Assembly: GCA_027563145.1 (NCBI GenBank)
Contig: CP071306.1
Location: 2,356,001-2,420,000, forward strand
Direction of reading: 5' to 3'
DNA: 64,000 nucleotides
From: Halocatena halophila
GTDB taxonomy: Archaea > Halobacteriota > Halobacteria > Halobacteriales > Haloarculaceae
Below, piece after piece: positions 35,280-43,657 of the stretch. The notes under the pieces were generated by a model, which saw nothing but the letters and a program-made list of their open reading frames with translations, had not been told where the DNA came from and did not search any database. The position numbers and the translations under genes are program-made. The stretch's first letter is position 1, and each line of letters begins with the position of its first letter.

Positions 35280-36431
35280 TTACTCCCACCAGCGTGACGT
35301 CCTGACGGATTCTGGTTGTGAAGAGCGCAATGGGGTGGGAAACTCACCGATACTGGTGTATCCCAGCGCTCCAATACCGATCCGTCGGGCGACATACCAG
35401 CCAACGGCGTCCGGATTCGCATCGGAGACGGAGATCTCGGTGAACGCGTAGTTTTCGAGGCGATTGTCGTGGTCAGGGTCGTAGCCGAACGGCTGTGCGC
35501 AGTCACCGGATTGGGAACAGGTACTCGACGAATCGACCGTGATTTTGATGTCAGCATCCTCCATCGAATCAACCCGCCTGAACGAAGCCTGTTCAGGAAT
35601 GTGGCTACCTGCCTTGCTGTTGTAGTAGTTGATTGCTGCGTCTACCTGTTTGGAGACTTTCTGCTGTTTGTGCGGTGCGACACTACTCGTGTCCACGGCG
35701 ACGGTGAGCGGCGTGTGATCCCAGGCCCAATCCTTTTCGTGGGCGTCGGTTTTTGGAATCGTGGTGAAGTCGGATTTCGCGGCCATGATCTGCTTTGGCG
35801 CATCACCGTGGCGGAGCCCGAGTGTGTGACCCAGTTCGTGGATGACCAACAGCTTCGTTGAGGTCTCGTTGTACGTCCCCTGGATCTCTACGTTGGTCGG
35901 TCGCTTGATCTGGTCTTCTGAAACGTACAGCGGCGCACAGCCCTGTACGTTCTCCTTGGTGTTACACGACTCAATATTCGGGACGAACGAGATGACGAGA
36001 TCTGCAGCTTCTGCGTCCGATCCGATCTCATACTCGATCGGATAGCCCGCATATTTCTCGCTGTTTTCTTCCCAGTAAGAGAGTGCGTTTTCGACGATCG
36101 ACTCGTACGCTCGACCATCGTCCATCTGGTCGTCGATCGCGACGGTGAGCGTGCGCTCACCCCATGGATTGTCCTCTGAAACCGGCTTGTCGCCCGTCGA
36201 GTCCGCTGGCGTGTCGGTGGGCGTCTCCGTCTGTTCGGTTTCGTTTTCAATCGGTCCTTCTGTTACCACAGTGCCGGTGGGTGGGGTGTTGTCAACTGTG
36301 TCTCCGCCATCGTGCGGGCCAGCGGTTCCCGTATCGGACGGACTGTCGGTGAGTGGATTCGTTACTCCACCGGAACAGCCCGCGAGAACCATCATCACGA
36401 TGAGGGATAGAATGGTGAGACGGCGTCGCAT
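35280..36431 (-). CDS. Matrixin-like metalloprotease lipoprotein with duplicated second domain
   Basis: The 383-residue precursor from ATG 36431 has a lipobox VLAGC19, a Thr/Pro/Glu-rich linker (residues 20-90), then a zincin domain with VIHELGHTLGLRHGD (His198, Glu199, His202, His208) and a following Met in IMAAKS. Residues 241-360 resemble that domain again: LTVAVDTSSVAPHKQ against LTVAIDDQMDDGRAY, and the Cys pairs SCNTKENVQGCAP and TCSQSGDCAQP align, but the HELGH region reads RRIGIGALGYTS, lacking zinc ligands. It is likely a surface-anchored peptidase. Substrate unknown. Confidence 0.8.
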   Translation of the reverse strand: MRRRLTILSLIVMMVLAGCSGGVTNPLTDSPSDTGTAGPHDGGDTVDNTPPTGTVVTEGPIENETEQTETPTDTPADSTGDKPVSEDNPWGERTLTVAIDDQMDDGRAYESIVENALSYWEENSEKYAGYPIEYEIGSDAEAADLVISFVPNIESCNTKENVQGCAPLYVSEDQIKRPTNVEIQGTYNETSTKLLVIHELGHTLGLRHGDAPKQIMAAKSDFTTIPKTDAHEKDWAWDHTPLTVAVDTSSVAPHKQQKVSKQVDAAINYYNSKAGSHIPEQASFRRVDSMEDADIKITVDSSSTCSQSGDCAQPFGYDPDHDNRLENYAFTEISVSDANPDAVGWYVARRIGIGALGYTSIGEFPTPLRSSQPESVRTSRWWE

Positions 36432-36565
36432 TTGATGGATGATTGGACACCCCGTAGAAGACACTTTTGATTAGAGACGGCCAAATGAATAGTAATAGTG
36501 TTCACGGACGAAGAATCTATAAACTATAAGTGGATATCTGATATTAATTTATTAGTATAGTTAGT

Positions 36566-36930
36566 AAAAATCGAAGGAACGTGGCTGTGGGCCGTAAGCC
36601 CCCTTCTGTTCTATCCAGCATTCGGCTGAGCACCCGTTTCGTGTCCGGGCTACCATAGTGAAACGGGCTTGCACCGGTGAGGATTCGCCGTTCCATCCGT
36701 TCTCCACCATCGGTCCTCGGTGGGTTAGCTGACCAGCGTTTGGGCTGGCGTCGCACACCTCATTGGTCCGGTAGAGTGGTCTCGTTTCTGTTCCAGAGCC
36801 GACGGTCTCCCGCCCCGGGCTTGCACCCGGTCACCTGCCCAGACGGTGGGGGGACTTTCCTCGCTTGCGCGGCAGCTGAACACCCACTGCCACAGAGGAG
36901 TTAGCATTTCGCCGGGGGTAAGTCGTTCGA
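36566..36930 (-). ncRNA. rnpB: RNase P RNA
   Basis: The minus strand contains the universal RNase P RNA segments: GAGGAAAGTCCCCCC (conserved region I) near 36855, the P3 hairpin GGCAG...CTGCC before it, AGAACAGAAGGGGGCTTAC (region V) near 36600, and GGTGCAAGCCCG loops, the archaeal type A pattern. CTGTG and CACAG pair as P2. A possible P1 joins TCGAACG near 36930 with CGTTC...TCGA near 36572, followed by a T-run (36566-36570). Ends are estimated. It cleaves 5' leaders from pre-tRNAs. It lies directly after the pncB stop on the same strand, and short frames over it are not genes. Confidence 0.93.
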
Positions 36931-38073
36931 TCACGGCTCATCCTGGAGTGGCTCGAATCCAACGAGGGATGCGTCGTCACGCGCCCGCGTCGCGGCCTCG
37001 TCGATGTTGAATGTACGGACGGTTTCGCCGTCATCGACGAGCGGTTCGAGCAACGACTGCTCGCTGGGAGTAGCCTCGGTCGCCGGTTGGACGACGTGCT
37101 CGCCATCTTTAGTTCGAACGACAGTTTTTGGGCCCGGGAGCTTTCCACGTTTACCGATCGTCTCGCCATCGACGGATACGATATCAAGCGAGAAATCAAC
37201 CGGTGTGGCGTTACTCACATACTCACCAACGCCAAAGCCGTCGGCCAGCTCGCGTAGCTCCGCGAGCTCCGTTGGGGTGAGCCCGCCAGAGAGGAACACG
37301 CCAACGTCTTCGAAACCAGCTTCATCGAGTCGCCATTTGACTTCATTAACGATCGCACGGAAATCGCCGCGCCGTGATCGTGGGGTGTCGAGTCGGATGC
37401 CGTCGAGATCGACGGTTTCTGCCGCTCGAATCGCTTCGATGCCCTCGTCGTCGAAGGTGTCACAGAGCAGTATCCGCGGGACGGAGTCATCGACATGGGT
37501 GTCGAACGCCTCCCAGGCTGGCTCTTGCTCGCCGAAACAGAGCATGAGCGCGTGTGGCATCGTTCCCGATGGCTCCCGATCGAGAAGCTCTCCGGCCGCC
37601 ACGTGTGAGAAGCCATCGAACCCACCGATCAGTGCCGAGCGCTCGACGACTGCTGCGATCGATGGGTGGACATGCCGCGCACCGAAACTCAGGAGGTTCG
37701 TTTCCGGGGCCACCAGCCGTGCCCGCAACGCGTTCGTGGCAATCCCACTTGCCTGAGAGAGAAATCCCAACAGTGCCGTCTCCAGCCGGGCAAACTCGGT
37801 GTACTGCCCCTCGATTCGCATCACGGGGCCGCCATCGAACAGTTGCCCCTCTCGGAGTGCATAAACGGTCACCTCGCGTGTGGCCAGCAGCTCTGCTGCG
37901 TCGTTCAATCCTGCGAGTACCTCGAATGTGCCGGTTGGAAACTGGTCGGCACTGACTTCTGCGACGACGTGTGGATCGCGACCCGCTCCCGTTAGCGCAT
38001 CGAGCGTCCGATCGAAGTAGGCGTCGGTCGCACGACCCTCTCGGATCGCCGCAGGTGAAATGATATCGAACAT
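36931..38073 (-). CDS. pncB: Nicotinate phosphoribosyltransferase
   Basis: The 380-residue protein has YALREGQLFDGGPVMRIEG, FGARHVHPSIAAVVERSALI and the phosphoribosyl-binding GIRLDTPRSRRGDFRAI with FLSGGLTPTELAEL, features of archaeal nicotinate phosphoribosyltransferase. It makes nicotinate mononucleotide from nicotinate and PRPP in NAD salvage. A GTG two codons upstream (38079) is possible, but ATG 38073 (MFDIISPAAI) matches homologues. Its stop lies at the 5' end of rnpB. Confidence 0.92.
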   Translation of the reverse strand: MFDIISPAAIREGRATDAYFDRTLDALTGAGRDPHVVAEVSADQFPTGTFEVLAGLNDAAELLATREVTVYALREGQLFDGGPVMRIEGQYTEFARLETALLGFLSQASGIATNALRARLVAPETNLLSFGARHVHPSIAAVVERSALIGGFDGFSHVAAGELLDREPSGTMPHALMLCFGEQEPAWEAFDTHVDDSVPRILLCDTFDDEGIEAIRAAETVDLDGIRLDTPRSRRGDFRAIVNEVKWRLDEAGFEDVGVFLSGGLTPTELAELRELADGFGVGEYVSNATPVDFSLDIVSVDGETIGKRGKLPGPKTVVRTKDGEHVVQPATEATPSEQSLLEPLVDDGETVRTFNIDEAATRARDDASLVGFEPLQDEP

Positions 38074-38128
38074 GTACACTCTTACGCCGGTCGGGGGAAA
38101 AAGGATCCCCTAAGCGCTAGTCCGTCGT

Positions 38129-39421
38129 TCACGAGACCGTCGCGAGCTCCGAGACTGCCCGTGGCGTCGGCCCATTCACGACCCTGACAGTGGTTCCTTC
38201 CCGTTCGAGTAAAAACGCGTCGGCGTACGGCCCTTCGGGCACGGTAATGACGCCATCGCCAGCCCGTTGGCCGCCATGGCGCTCTAGCAGGACTCGATAT
38301 GCCGTTTCAAACGCTTTGGCATCGGCAGGCGACTCCCAGACCGTCTTCCAGACGTAGCCGTTCGCACCGTTGGGCTGTTCGAATGGGACCAGCCGATCAC
38401 CGGCCCAGCCATCGGAGAACTGGCTGCTGTAGTTTCGCGTTGTCGTTTCGTTCGCTCCGATCATACCGTTCGTCCGTCCCATCGTGTAGATCGCGGCTTC
38501 GCCGACGGTCTCTCCCCGTGGATTGGTGTCGAACCGACGCCACTCTCCGTCCGGGTTGCCCGCCAGGCTGACCGACGCTGGCTGGTCTTCGGGGTAGTCG
38601 TCTGGATGAATGATCTGTTCGGTGCTGTTGGGGACGCGATCATACGCGCGGTTCACGGCCGTCCAGTCATTACCAGATCGAAGCGCGCCGACGAATCGTG
38701 GGCCCTGCACGTAGGGCATGATGACGGTGTCGTAGATGCCGTCGTTCGGCTCGAGACCGCTGACCGACCGGTCCGGTCGTTCGAGACAGTTCCACTCTTG
38801 CTCACACCGTTTTTGATACGCGCTTTCGACGACGTTCGCATCGCCCTCGATCAATCCGTTGGTGGCGAGCCGGCTGTCCAGTGTCGATGTGGAATAGGAA
38901 AGCGAGAGCTGCTGATCCTGGAGTGCGTGTGTCAGTTCGTGTGCCAGCGTGTACGGATCGATGCGTGGCGTCTCGCTGTCGGAGACGATGACGATCTGCC
39001 CATCGCTGTAGTAGCCGAGGACCCCACTGGCGTAGACGCCATCAATCTCCTCGCTTGCGTTGGTGTGCTCGTCCACGAGCCAGAGTGCTTCCCACACCTG
39101 GTTCGTCCACCCGGGCGGCTGTCCCCCAGCGATGGGTGCCACGACAGATTCGTTGTGGTACGTTTCCCGTGAAATCACGCGCACGGGAACGTCCTCGGTG
39201 AATTCGAGGTCACGAATCGTCTCGACGCGTGCCATCGTTCGGTGGACTACCTGTTTGCGTTCCGATTCGTTCAGGCCGTCCCCGTCGGTGATCGAGAGGG
39301 AGTCAGTGGCGCTTATGCCTCCCTCTCGGCCGATATCCTCCATCTGTGGTATGAGTGACGAGCAGCCTGCACAGACGAGGAGAACGACCAGGGCAATCGC
39401 TCGAATGCCGTCGTTAGCCAT
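38129..39421 (-). CDS. Hvo_1808-family surface lipoprotein, metalloprotease-like
   Basis: The 430-residue precursor has a lipobox LVCAGC20 and a zinc-peptidase motif HELTHALQDQ (His161, Glu162, His165), with a possible third ligand Glu in LIEGDANVVE about 30 residues later. The flanking sequences VIVSDSETP and IIHPDDYPEDQP mark the Hvo_1808 family of haloarchaeal surface proteins. It lies directly after a paralogue whose stop overlaps this ATG. Peptidase activity is inferred. Confidence 0.84.
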   Translation of the reverse strand: MANDGIRAIALVVLLVCAGCSSLIPQMEDIGREGGISATDSLSITDGDGLNESERKQVVHRTMARVETIRDLEFTEDVPVRVISRETYHNESVVAPIAGGQPPGWTNQVWEALWLVDEHTNASEEIDGVYASGVLGYYSDGQIVIVSDSETPRIDPYTLAHELTHALQDQQLSLSYSTSTLDSRLATNGLIEGDANVVESAYQKRCEQEWNCLERPDRSVSGLEPNDGIYDTVIMPYVQGPRFVGALRSGNDWTAVNRAYDRVPNSTEQIIHPDDYPEDQPASVSLAGNPDGEWRRFDTNPRGETVGEAAIYTMGRTNGMIGANETTTRNYSSQFSDGWAGDRLVPFEQPNGANGYVWKTVWESPADAKAFETAYRVLLERHGGQRAGDGVITVPEGPYADAFLLEREGTTVRVVNGPTPRAVSELATVS

Positions 39422-40853
39422 CCTCTTCGGAACGGATCGCGGTGAGATCCGCCTGTGTTGGCCCGTTCACGATGACGACGGTCGACCCATTCGTTCGAAT
39501 TGATACGGCATCAGCGAACGGTCCGTCCTCAATCACCCAGGTGTTTGACGCAACTGAACTGCCACCCCAGTGTGACAGCAGCCGTTCGTAGTTCTCGACG
39601 AACTGGGTGGCGTTTTTCTGATCGTCCCAGACGAGCTTCCAGACGTAGCCCGTCTGTCCATTCTTCTCGTAGACGTGGAGCCGGTCACCATCCCAGCCGT
39701 TGGTTATCGGGAGGCTGTAGCTGAGCCGCGTCTGTCCGTTCTCTCTGGTTATGATATCGTTACGCGTGGCCACGGCCGAGTTGTTGTACGAATCAAAACC
39801 CGTCTGTGCGAACATCGCAGTGAGTGCGGACTGACCCATGACCGCATGATCGGGGCGGTCTGCGCCACGGGCCTCCGGATTGAGCCTGACACGCTGCCAG
39901 CCCGCAGTCGCGCGATCCTCGATTGCAACCGCTGTCGGCTCGTCACTCCCGAGCGCACTGGGATGGATCACCTGCTCCGCACTCTGTGGGGGATTCTCAT
40001 AGAGGCGATCGACGCCGTCCCAGCCCTCGCGTTCGTAGACGTCAGAGACGAGCGCTTCGCCCTCCCCATACGGGAAGTAGTTCAACAGATGGACGCCCCA
40101 GTTGCTGGGCCCCTCACCGGAACTCTCATCGCTAGCCGTTGGGAGACAGTCCCACTCCGTGCCACACCGGTCCATATACTGGCGCTGGACGACGTTTGCC
40201 TCGCCCTCGATCAGTCCGTTGACTGCGTTGTATTCGTCGCGAGTTCGCTTTTCGAACGAGGAAAGGTTGAACCGCTGATCCTGGAGTGCGTGTGTCAGTT
40301 CGTGCGCCAGCGTGGCCTCCCCGTCCAGCGTTGGTGTCTCGCTGTCTGAGACGATGACGATCGATTTGTTCTCGTAGCTGTAATAGCCAAGCACACTCGA
40401 GCCTCGGCTAGCCTCTTGTACTTCGAGCGAATCTTCGTCCTCGCCGATCAGAAACAGTGCCTCGAACTTCGCGTTATCGAACCGTCTGAACGCCGACGTC
40501 GTGTTAGAACTCTGGTGTTCGTTCCGGAACGACTCCCGTGATCGGATTCGCACCGGAACGTCAGCCGTGATATTCACACCGCGAATCGTTTCGATCCTGG
40601 CGATCGACCGTGAAACGGCCGCGTTTAGCTCTGATTCATTGAATCCGTCGTCTGGATCGATGGCAAGCGACGTGTCGGCCGTGTAGCCGTTGTGTCGGCC
40701 GATGGGTCCGCTGGTATCGACAGTGGATTCCGTCGAGACGTTCGAACCCTGCACGTCGTTCGAATCGGTCGACGAGTCGGGCCCCCCAAATGGCATCGCA
40801 GTACACCCCGCCAGAACGACCATACACAGCACCAGAACCGGACGGACTCGCAT
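39414..40853 (-). CDS. Hvo_1808-family surface lipoprotein, metalloprotease-like (paralogue)
   Basis: The 479-residue precursor from ATG 40853 has a lipobox VVLAGC17, an N-terminal Ser/Asp-rich stretch, and HELTHALQDQ (His184, Glu185, His188) with LIEGEANVVQ for the third ligand. It shares VIVSDSETP, the IIHP/VIHP segment, GYVWKLVW, and the VIVNGPT C-terminus with the next gene, so the pair arose by tandem duplication. The in-frame codons before 40853 are a basic, unlikely extension. The stop overlaps the downstream paralogue's ATG by 8 bases, so the two are translated together. Confidence 0.84.
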   Translation of the reverse strand: MRVRPVLVLCMVVLAGCTAMPFGGPDSSTDSNDVQGSNVSTESTVDTSGPIGRHNGYTADTSLAIDPDDGFNESELNAAVSRSIARIETIRGVNITADVPVRIRSRESFRNEHQSSNTTSAFRRFDNAKFEALFLIGEDEDSLEVQEASRGSSVLGYYSYENKSIVIVSDSETPTLDGEATLAHELTHALQDQRFNLSSFEKRTRDEYNAVNGLIEGEANVVQRQYMDRCGTEWDCLPTASDESSGEGPSNWGVHLLNYFPYGEGEALVSDVYEREGWDGVDRLYENPPQSAEQVIHPSALGSDEPTAVAIEDRATAGWQRVRLNPEARGADRPDHAVMGQSALTAMFAQTGFDSYNNSAVATRNDIITRENGQTRLSYSLPITNGWDGDRLHVYEKNGQTGYVWKLVWDDQKNATQFVENYERLLSHWGGSSVASNTWVIEDGPFADAVSIRTNGSTVVIVNGPTQADLTAIRSEEDG

Positions 40854-40926
40854 ACGTATCCGTACGCGGCAACTGGGAAAAAACCACGGAAGAAGCGTTT
40901 TGAACGCCGCTACCAAACCATCTGGT

Positions 40927-41499
40927 ATGGAGTTCGATCCGTCGACCACCGCGTGCGTCGTCGTGGACATGCAAAACGGGTTCTGCCACCCAGATGGGAG
41001 CCTGTACGCTCCGGCGAGCGAGGAGGCTATTGATCCAGTTCATGATGTCGTCGAGTACGCCAGAGAGGCCGGCGTGCAGGTGGTGTTCACCCGCGATGTG
41101 CACCCTTCTGAGCAGTTCGACGACAGCCACTATTACAACGAGTTCGACCGATGGGGCGAACACGTTCTCGAAGACAGCTGGGAGGCCGATATCGTGGATG
41201 AGCTGGCCGTTGAGGCCGACGATCACGTCGTCACGAAACACACGTACGACGCGTTCTATCGGACGGATCTCGAGGGGTTTCTTGAGTCACACGGAATCGA
41301 TGATCTGCTCTTCTGTGGGACGCTCGCGAACGTTTGTGTGTTGCACACGGCCTCCAGCGCGGGGCTTCGGGATTATCGGCCGGTCGTGATCGACAACGCC
41401 GTCGGCTGGATCGAAGACCACCACCGCGAGTACGCCCTCGAACACATCGACTGGCTGTTCGGCGAACGGACATCACTCAAGTCCATCGAATTCGCCTGA
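40927..41499 (+). CDS. Isochorismatase-family cysteine hydrolase, nicotinamidase-like
   Basis: The 190-residue protein has the family triad in order: Asp in CVVVDMQNGFCHP, Lys in HVVTKHTYDAF and Cys in LFCGTLANVCVLHTASSAG. Metal ligands seem present in FTRDVHPSEQFDDSH. Such proteins include nicotinamidases, which would feed nicotinate to the nearby nicotinate phosphoribosyltransferase; isochorismatase or other amidase activity is possible. It is divergent from the Hvo_1808 pair. Earlier in-frame codons overlap the divergent promoter and are discounted. Confidence 0.84.
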   Translation: MEFDPSTTACVVVDMQNGFCHPDGSLYAPASEEAIDPVHDVVEYAREAGVQVVFTRDVHPSEQFDDSHYYNEFDRWGEHVLEDSWEADIVDELAVEADDHVVTKHTYDAFYRTDLEGFLESHGIDDLLFCGTLANVCVLHTASSAGLRDYRPVVIDNAVGWIEDHHREYALEHIDWLFGERTSLKSIEFA

Positions 41500-41545
41500 G
41501 AACGGATCGTTTCATACCTGTCTCGCAAGTCATCGTCCTGATTTG

Positions 41546-41992
41546 TTAGCCCTGAAAGAGCCGATAGGCACCCTGTCCGACGGCAACTGGCTGGACACCA
41601 TCATTGGGCGTATCACTCTCGACAATGACGCGGCTCACGCCGACCGACCCACCAACGCGAACGACCTCTGCGGTTGCAGTGAGCTCGCCCGCTGCCCGTC
41701 GGAGATAGTTCACGTTGAGATTGATCGTTGCAACGTCGTCGCTCACGGGATTCGAAAGATGGGGTCGCAGCGCGATTCCGCCGGCTGTATCGATGAGAGT
41801 AGCGGCAATCCCGCCGTGCATCGTTGGGGGCTGCGTGGGATTGGTGAGCTTCTCGTCGTAGGGAATTGTCATCGTCATTCCATCGAGCGTAAACGACTCG
41901 ACGGTGACCCCAAGCCAGGAGAGATAGCCGTGGTGCTGTTCGATGAATGATTCGACCATTTCCGTGACGTCATCCGGAAATTCCTCTTCCAT
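41546..41992 (-). CDS. PaaI-family hotdog thioesterase
   Basis: The 148-residue protein has the hotdog fold of PaaI thioesterases: WLGVTVESFTLDGMTMTIPY, then PPTMHGGIAATLIDTAGGIA with the HGG motif, and NLNVNYLRRAAGELTATAEV. Members hydrolyse acyl-CoA thioesters in the cytosol. It is convergent with the nicotinamidase-like gene. Substrate unknown. Confidence 0.87.
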   Translation of the reverse strand: MEEEFPDDVTEMVESFIEQHHGYLSWLGVTVESFTLDGMTMTIPYDEKLTNPTQPPTMHGGIAATLIDTAGGIALRPHLSNPVSDDVATINLNVNYLRRAAGELTATAEVVRVGGSVGVSRVIVESDTPNDGVQPVAVGQGAYRLFQG

Positions 41993-42036
41993 GTGCAGTT
42001 CTCACAGACGAGCGGGTTTGTACCCACCGATCAGCG

Positions 42037-42888
42037 TCACAGCGGCTGAATTTGTACGCTAACCGTCTCTCCGACGGCGAACGTGTGTGCGGGACAGACG
42101 AGCTTCACCGTCGGTGTTGACCGCGTAAGAAAACACGAGAGACCAGTGATCTGCCGTCCGTTCGCAACCACTGTGAGTGTATTCCACTCCAGCGTTCGAT
42201 CGTCACACGTGCCGATCGGCCGGCCGAGAAACGAGACGGGAGTCTCTTGAGGAGGCGGTTCGGCAGAGAGCCCACACCAGCCACCGTTCGAATAATGGGC
42301 GAGACCGCCATCGATCGCCATTCGCTGTCCATCGGCCGATTGCAGTGTGAGTCCAACGAACGAATCGGAGCCCAGACGCTCGCTCTCAATAGCCAGTCGG
42401 GCGGCCGTCTCTGTGGTTTCGATGACCGTTCCCGTTCCATCCCAGTCGATTGCTTGCACGTCAACATCGAGATCGATCGGTTCTGAGCCCTCCGCCCGAT
42501 ACGGATTGGCGTCGTGCGACCGGAATCCCAGATGGATATGCTGGGCAACCCAGGGATCGAAGAACCCAGAGCGCACGTACTGGCCGATCGGATCGCCAAC
42601 GGCCACGGTCATTCCTGGTTCGACGGACGGTTCAACGTGGAGTATCCTGGCGAGCCACGCGCCCGTGTCGATCACCACCAGAAATTCCGGTGTCGGTTCG
42701 GCAGTAGAGGCTGGTCCAGCAACCTCACGAACGTCGGTTACCCTGCCGGAAACGGGGCTGTGGGCTAGGTGCTCACCGGCCGGTGGGTATAGATCGATCG
42801 CACAGCCCCGATCGTGGGCCGGATATGGCGAGTTGTATCTGGAAAACCGCTCGAACGGCTCCAGGGCCCTCGCTCCGAGCGTTACCAT
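42037..42888 (-). CDS. M23/LytM-fold protein, probably noncatalytic or variant
   Basis: The 283-residue protein has an N-terminal M23-like beta domain: HDRGCAIDLYPPAGEHLAHS, VSGRVTDVREV, VGDPIGQYVRSGFFDPWVAQ and HIHLGFRSHDANPY. The second His pair (HIH) is intact, but the first zinc ligand of the usual H-x3-D motif is not in place; only His26, seven residues before Asp33, is nearby. No signal peptide is present. Residues about 145-283 are a second, beta-rich domain. A peptidoglycan endopeptidase role makes no sense in archaea, so the fold may bind something else. Confidence 0.7.
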   Translation of the reverse strand: MVTLGARALEPFERFSRYNSPYPAHDRGCAIDLYPPAGEHLAHSPVSGRVTDVREVAGPASTAEPTPEFLVVIDTGAWLARILHVEPSVEPGMTVAVGDPIGQYVRSGFFDPWVAQHIHLGFRSHDANPYRAEGSEPIDLDVDVQAIDWDGTGTVIETTETAARLAIESERLGSDSFVGLTLQSADGQRMAIDGGLAHYSNGGWCGLSAEPPPQETPVSFLGRPIGTCDDRTLEWNTLTVVANGRQITGLSCFLTRSTPTVKLVCPAHTFAVGETVSVQIQPL

Positions 42889-42938
42889 GCAGAGCGTTCG
42901 AGCGCGAACTTTTAGCGTCGTCGGTCGGTATCAGGCGT

Positions 42939-43613
42939 ATGCGCGTGCTCAGGGGGCGTGGTGAATCGATTGGGGCGGACCGAGCAATCACTCGACGTCT
43001 CCGCGAGCACACCGCCACGACCGATGAGCCAGGCCTTCGCGTCTGGCAGCCACCACGGCAGCTCACCTTTGGCCGACGGGACCGACGCCGTCCTGGATAC
43101 GACGACGCCCGGGCCATCGCCACGAAGATGGATTTTCCGCCGGCAGAGCGTCCGGTTGGTGGCCGCGCCGTCGCCTACACCGGGACGACGATAGCCTTCG
43201 CCCGGACGGAACCCGTCGTGGAGGATCGAACGGGCATTCAGGATCGGTATCGAACGATCAGTACCGACGTACAGGTTGGACTTGGGGAACTCGGCGTGCA
43301 CGCCCTGCCAGGCGAACCACCAGAGTCGTTCTGTCCAGGAAGCCACTCGCTCCAGGCCGAGGGCAAGGTTGTCGGCATCGCTCAACGGATCAGTAACGGT
43401 GTCGCACTGACCGCCGGCTGTCTTCTCGTTGCCGATCACGACGCGATTGCGGCCGTGCTTTCTGCCGTCTATGATGCGCTTTCGGTACCGTTCGATCCAG
43501 ATAGTGTCGGCAGTGTCTCGAAGGCGGGTGGACCAGACGACCCAGAAATCGTTCGATCGACGATCGAACGCGCGCTCCTGACGACGACAGAACCGACGAT
43601 CGAGTCCGTCTGA
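42939..43613 (+). CDS. Lipoate-protein ligase A family protein
   Basis: The 224-residue product from ATG 42939 has the biotin/lipoate ligase fold: RVWQPPRQLTFGRRDRRRPG, the GGRAVAYTGTTIAF glycine/phosphate segment and VVGIAQRISNGVALTAGCLL. The RPVGGRAVAY motif matches LplA/LipB enzymes that attach lipoyl or octanoyl groups to lysines of oxo-acid dehydrogenases and GcvH. Haloarchaea have several diverged copies, so the substrate is not certain. It is divergent from the M23-like gene, with 50 bases between the starts. Confidence 0.82.
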   Translation: MRVLRGRGESIGADRAITRRLREHTATTDEPGLRVWQPPRQLTFGRRDRRRPGYDDARAIATKMDFPPAERPVGGRAVAYTGTTIAFARTEPVVEDRTGIQDRYRTISTDVQVGLGELGVHALPGEPPESFCPGSHSLQAEGKVVGIAQRISNGVALTAGCLLVADHDAIAAVLSAVYDALSVPFDPDSVGSVSKAGGPDDPEIVRSTIERALLTTTEPTIESV

Positions 43614-43657
43614 ACGGGATCGTCGCAGTCAAGTTTCTCATCGGAGTACTGTCGGCC

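Noticed and set aside
36544-36904. Short frames of 60-75 codons on both strands
   Set aside because: They lie over the RNase P RNA, whose conserved segments explain the sequence.
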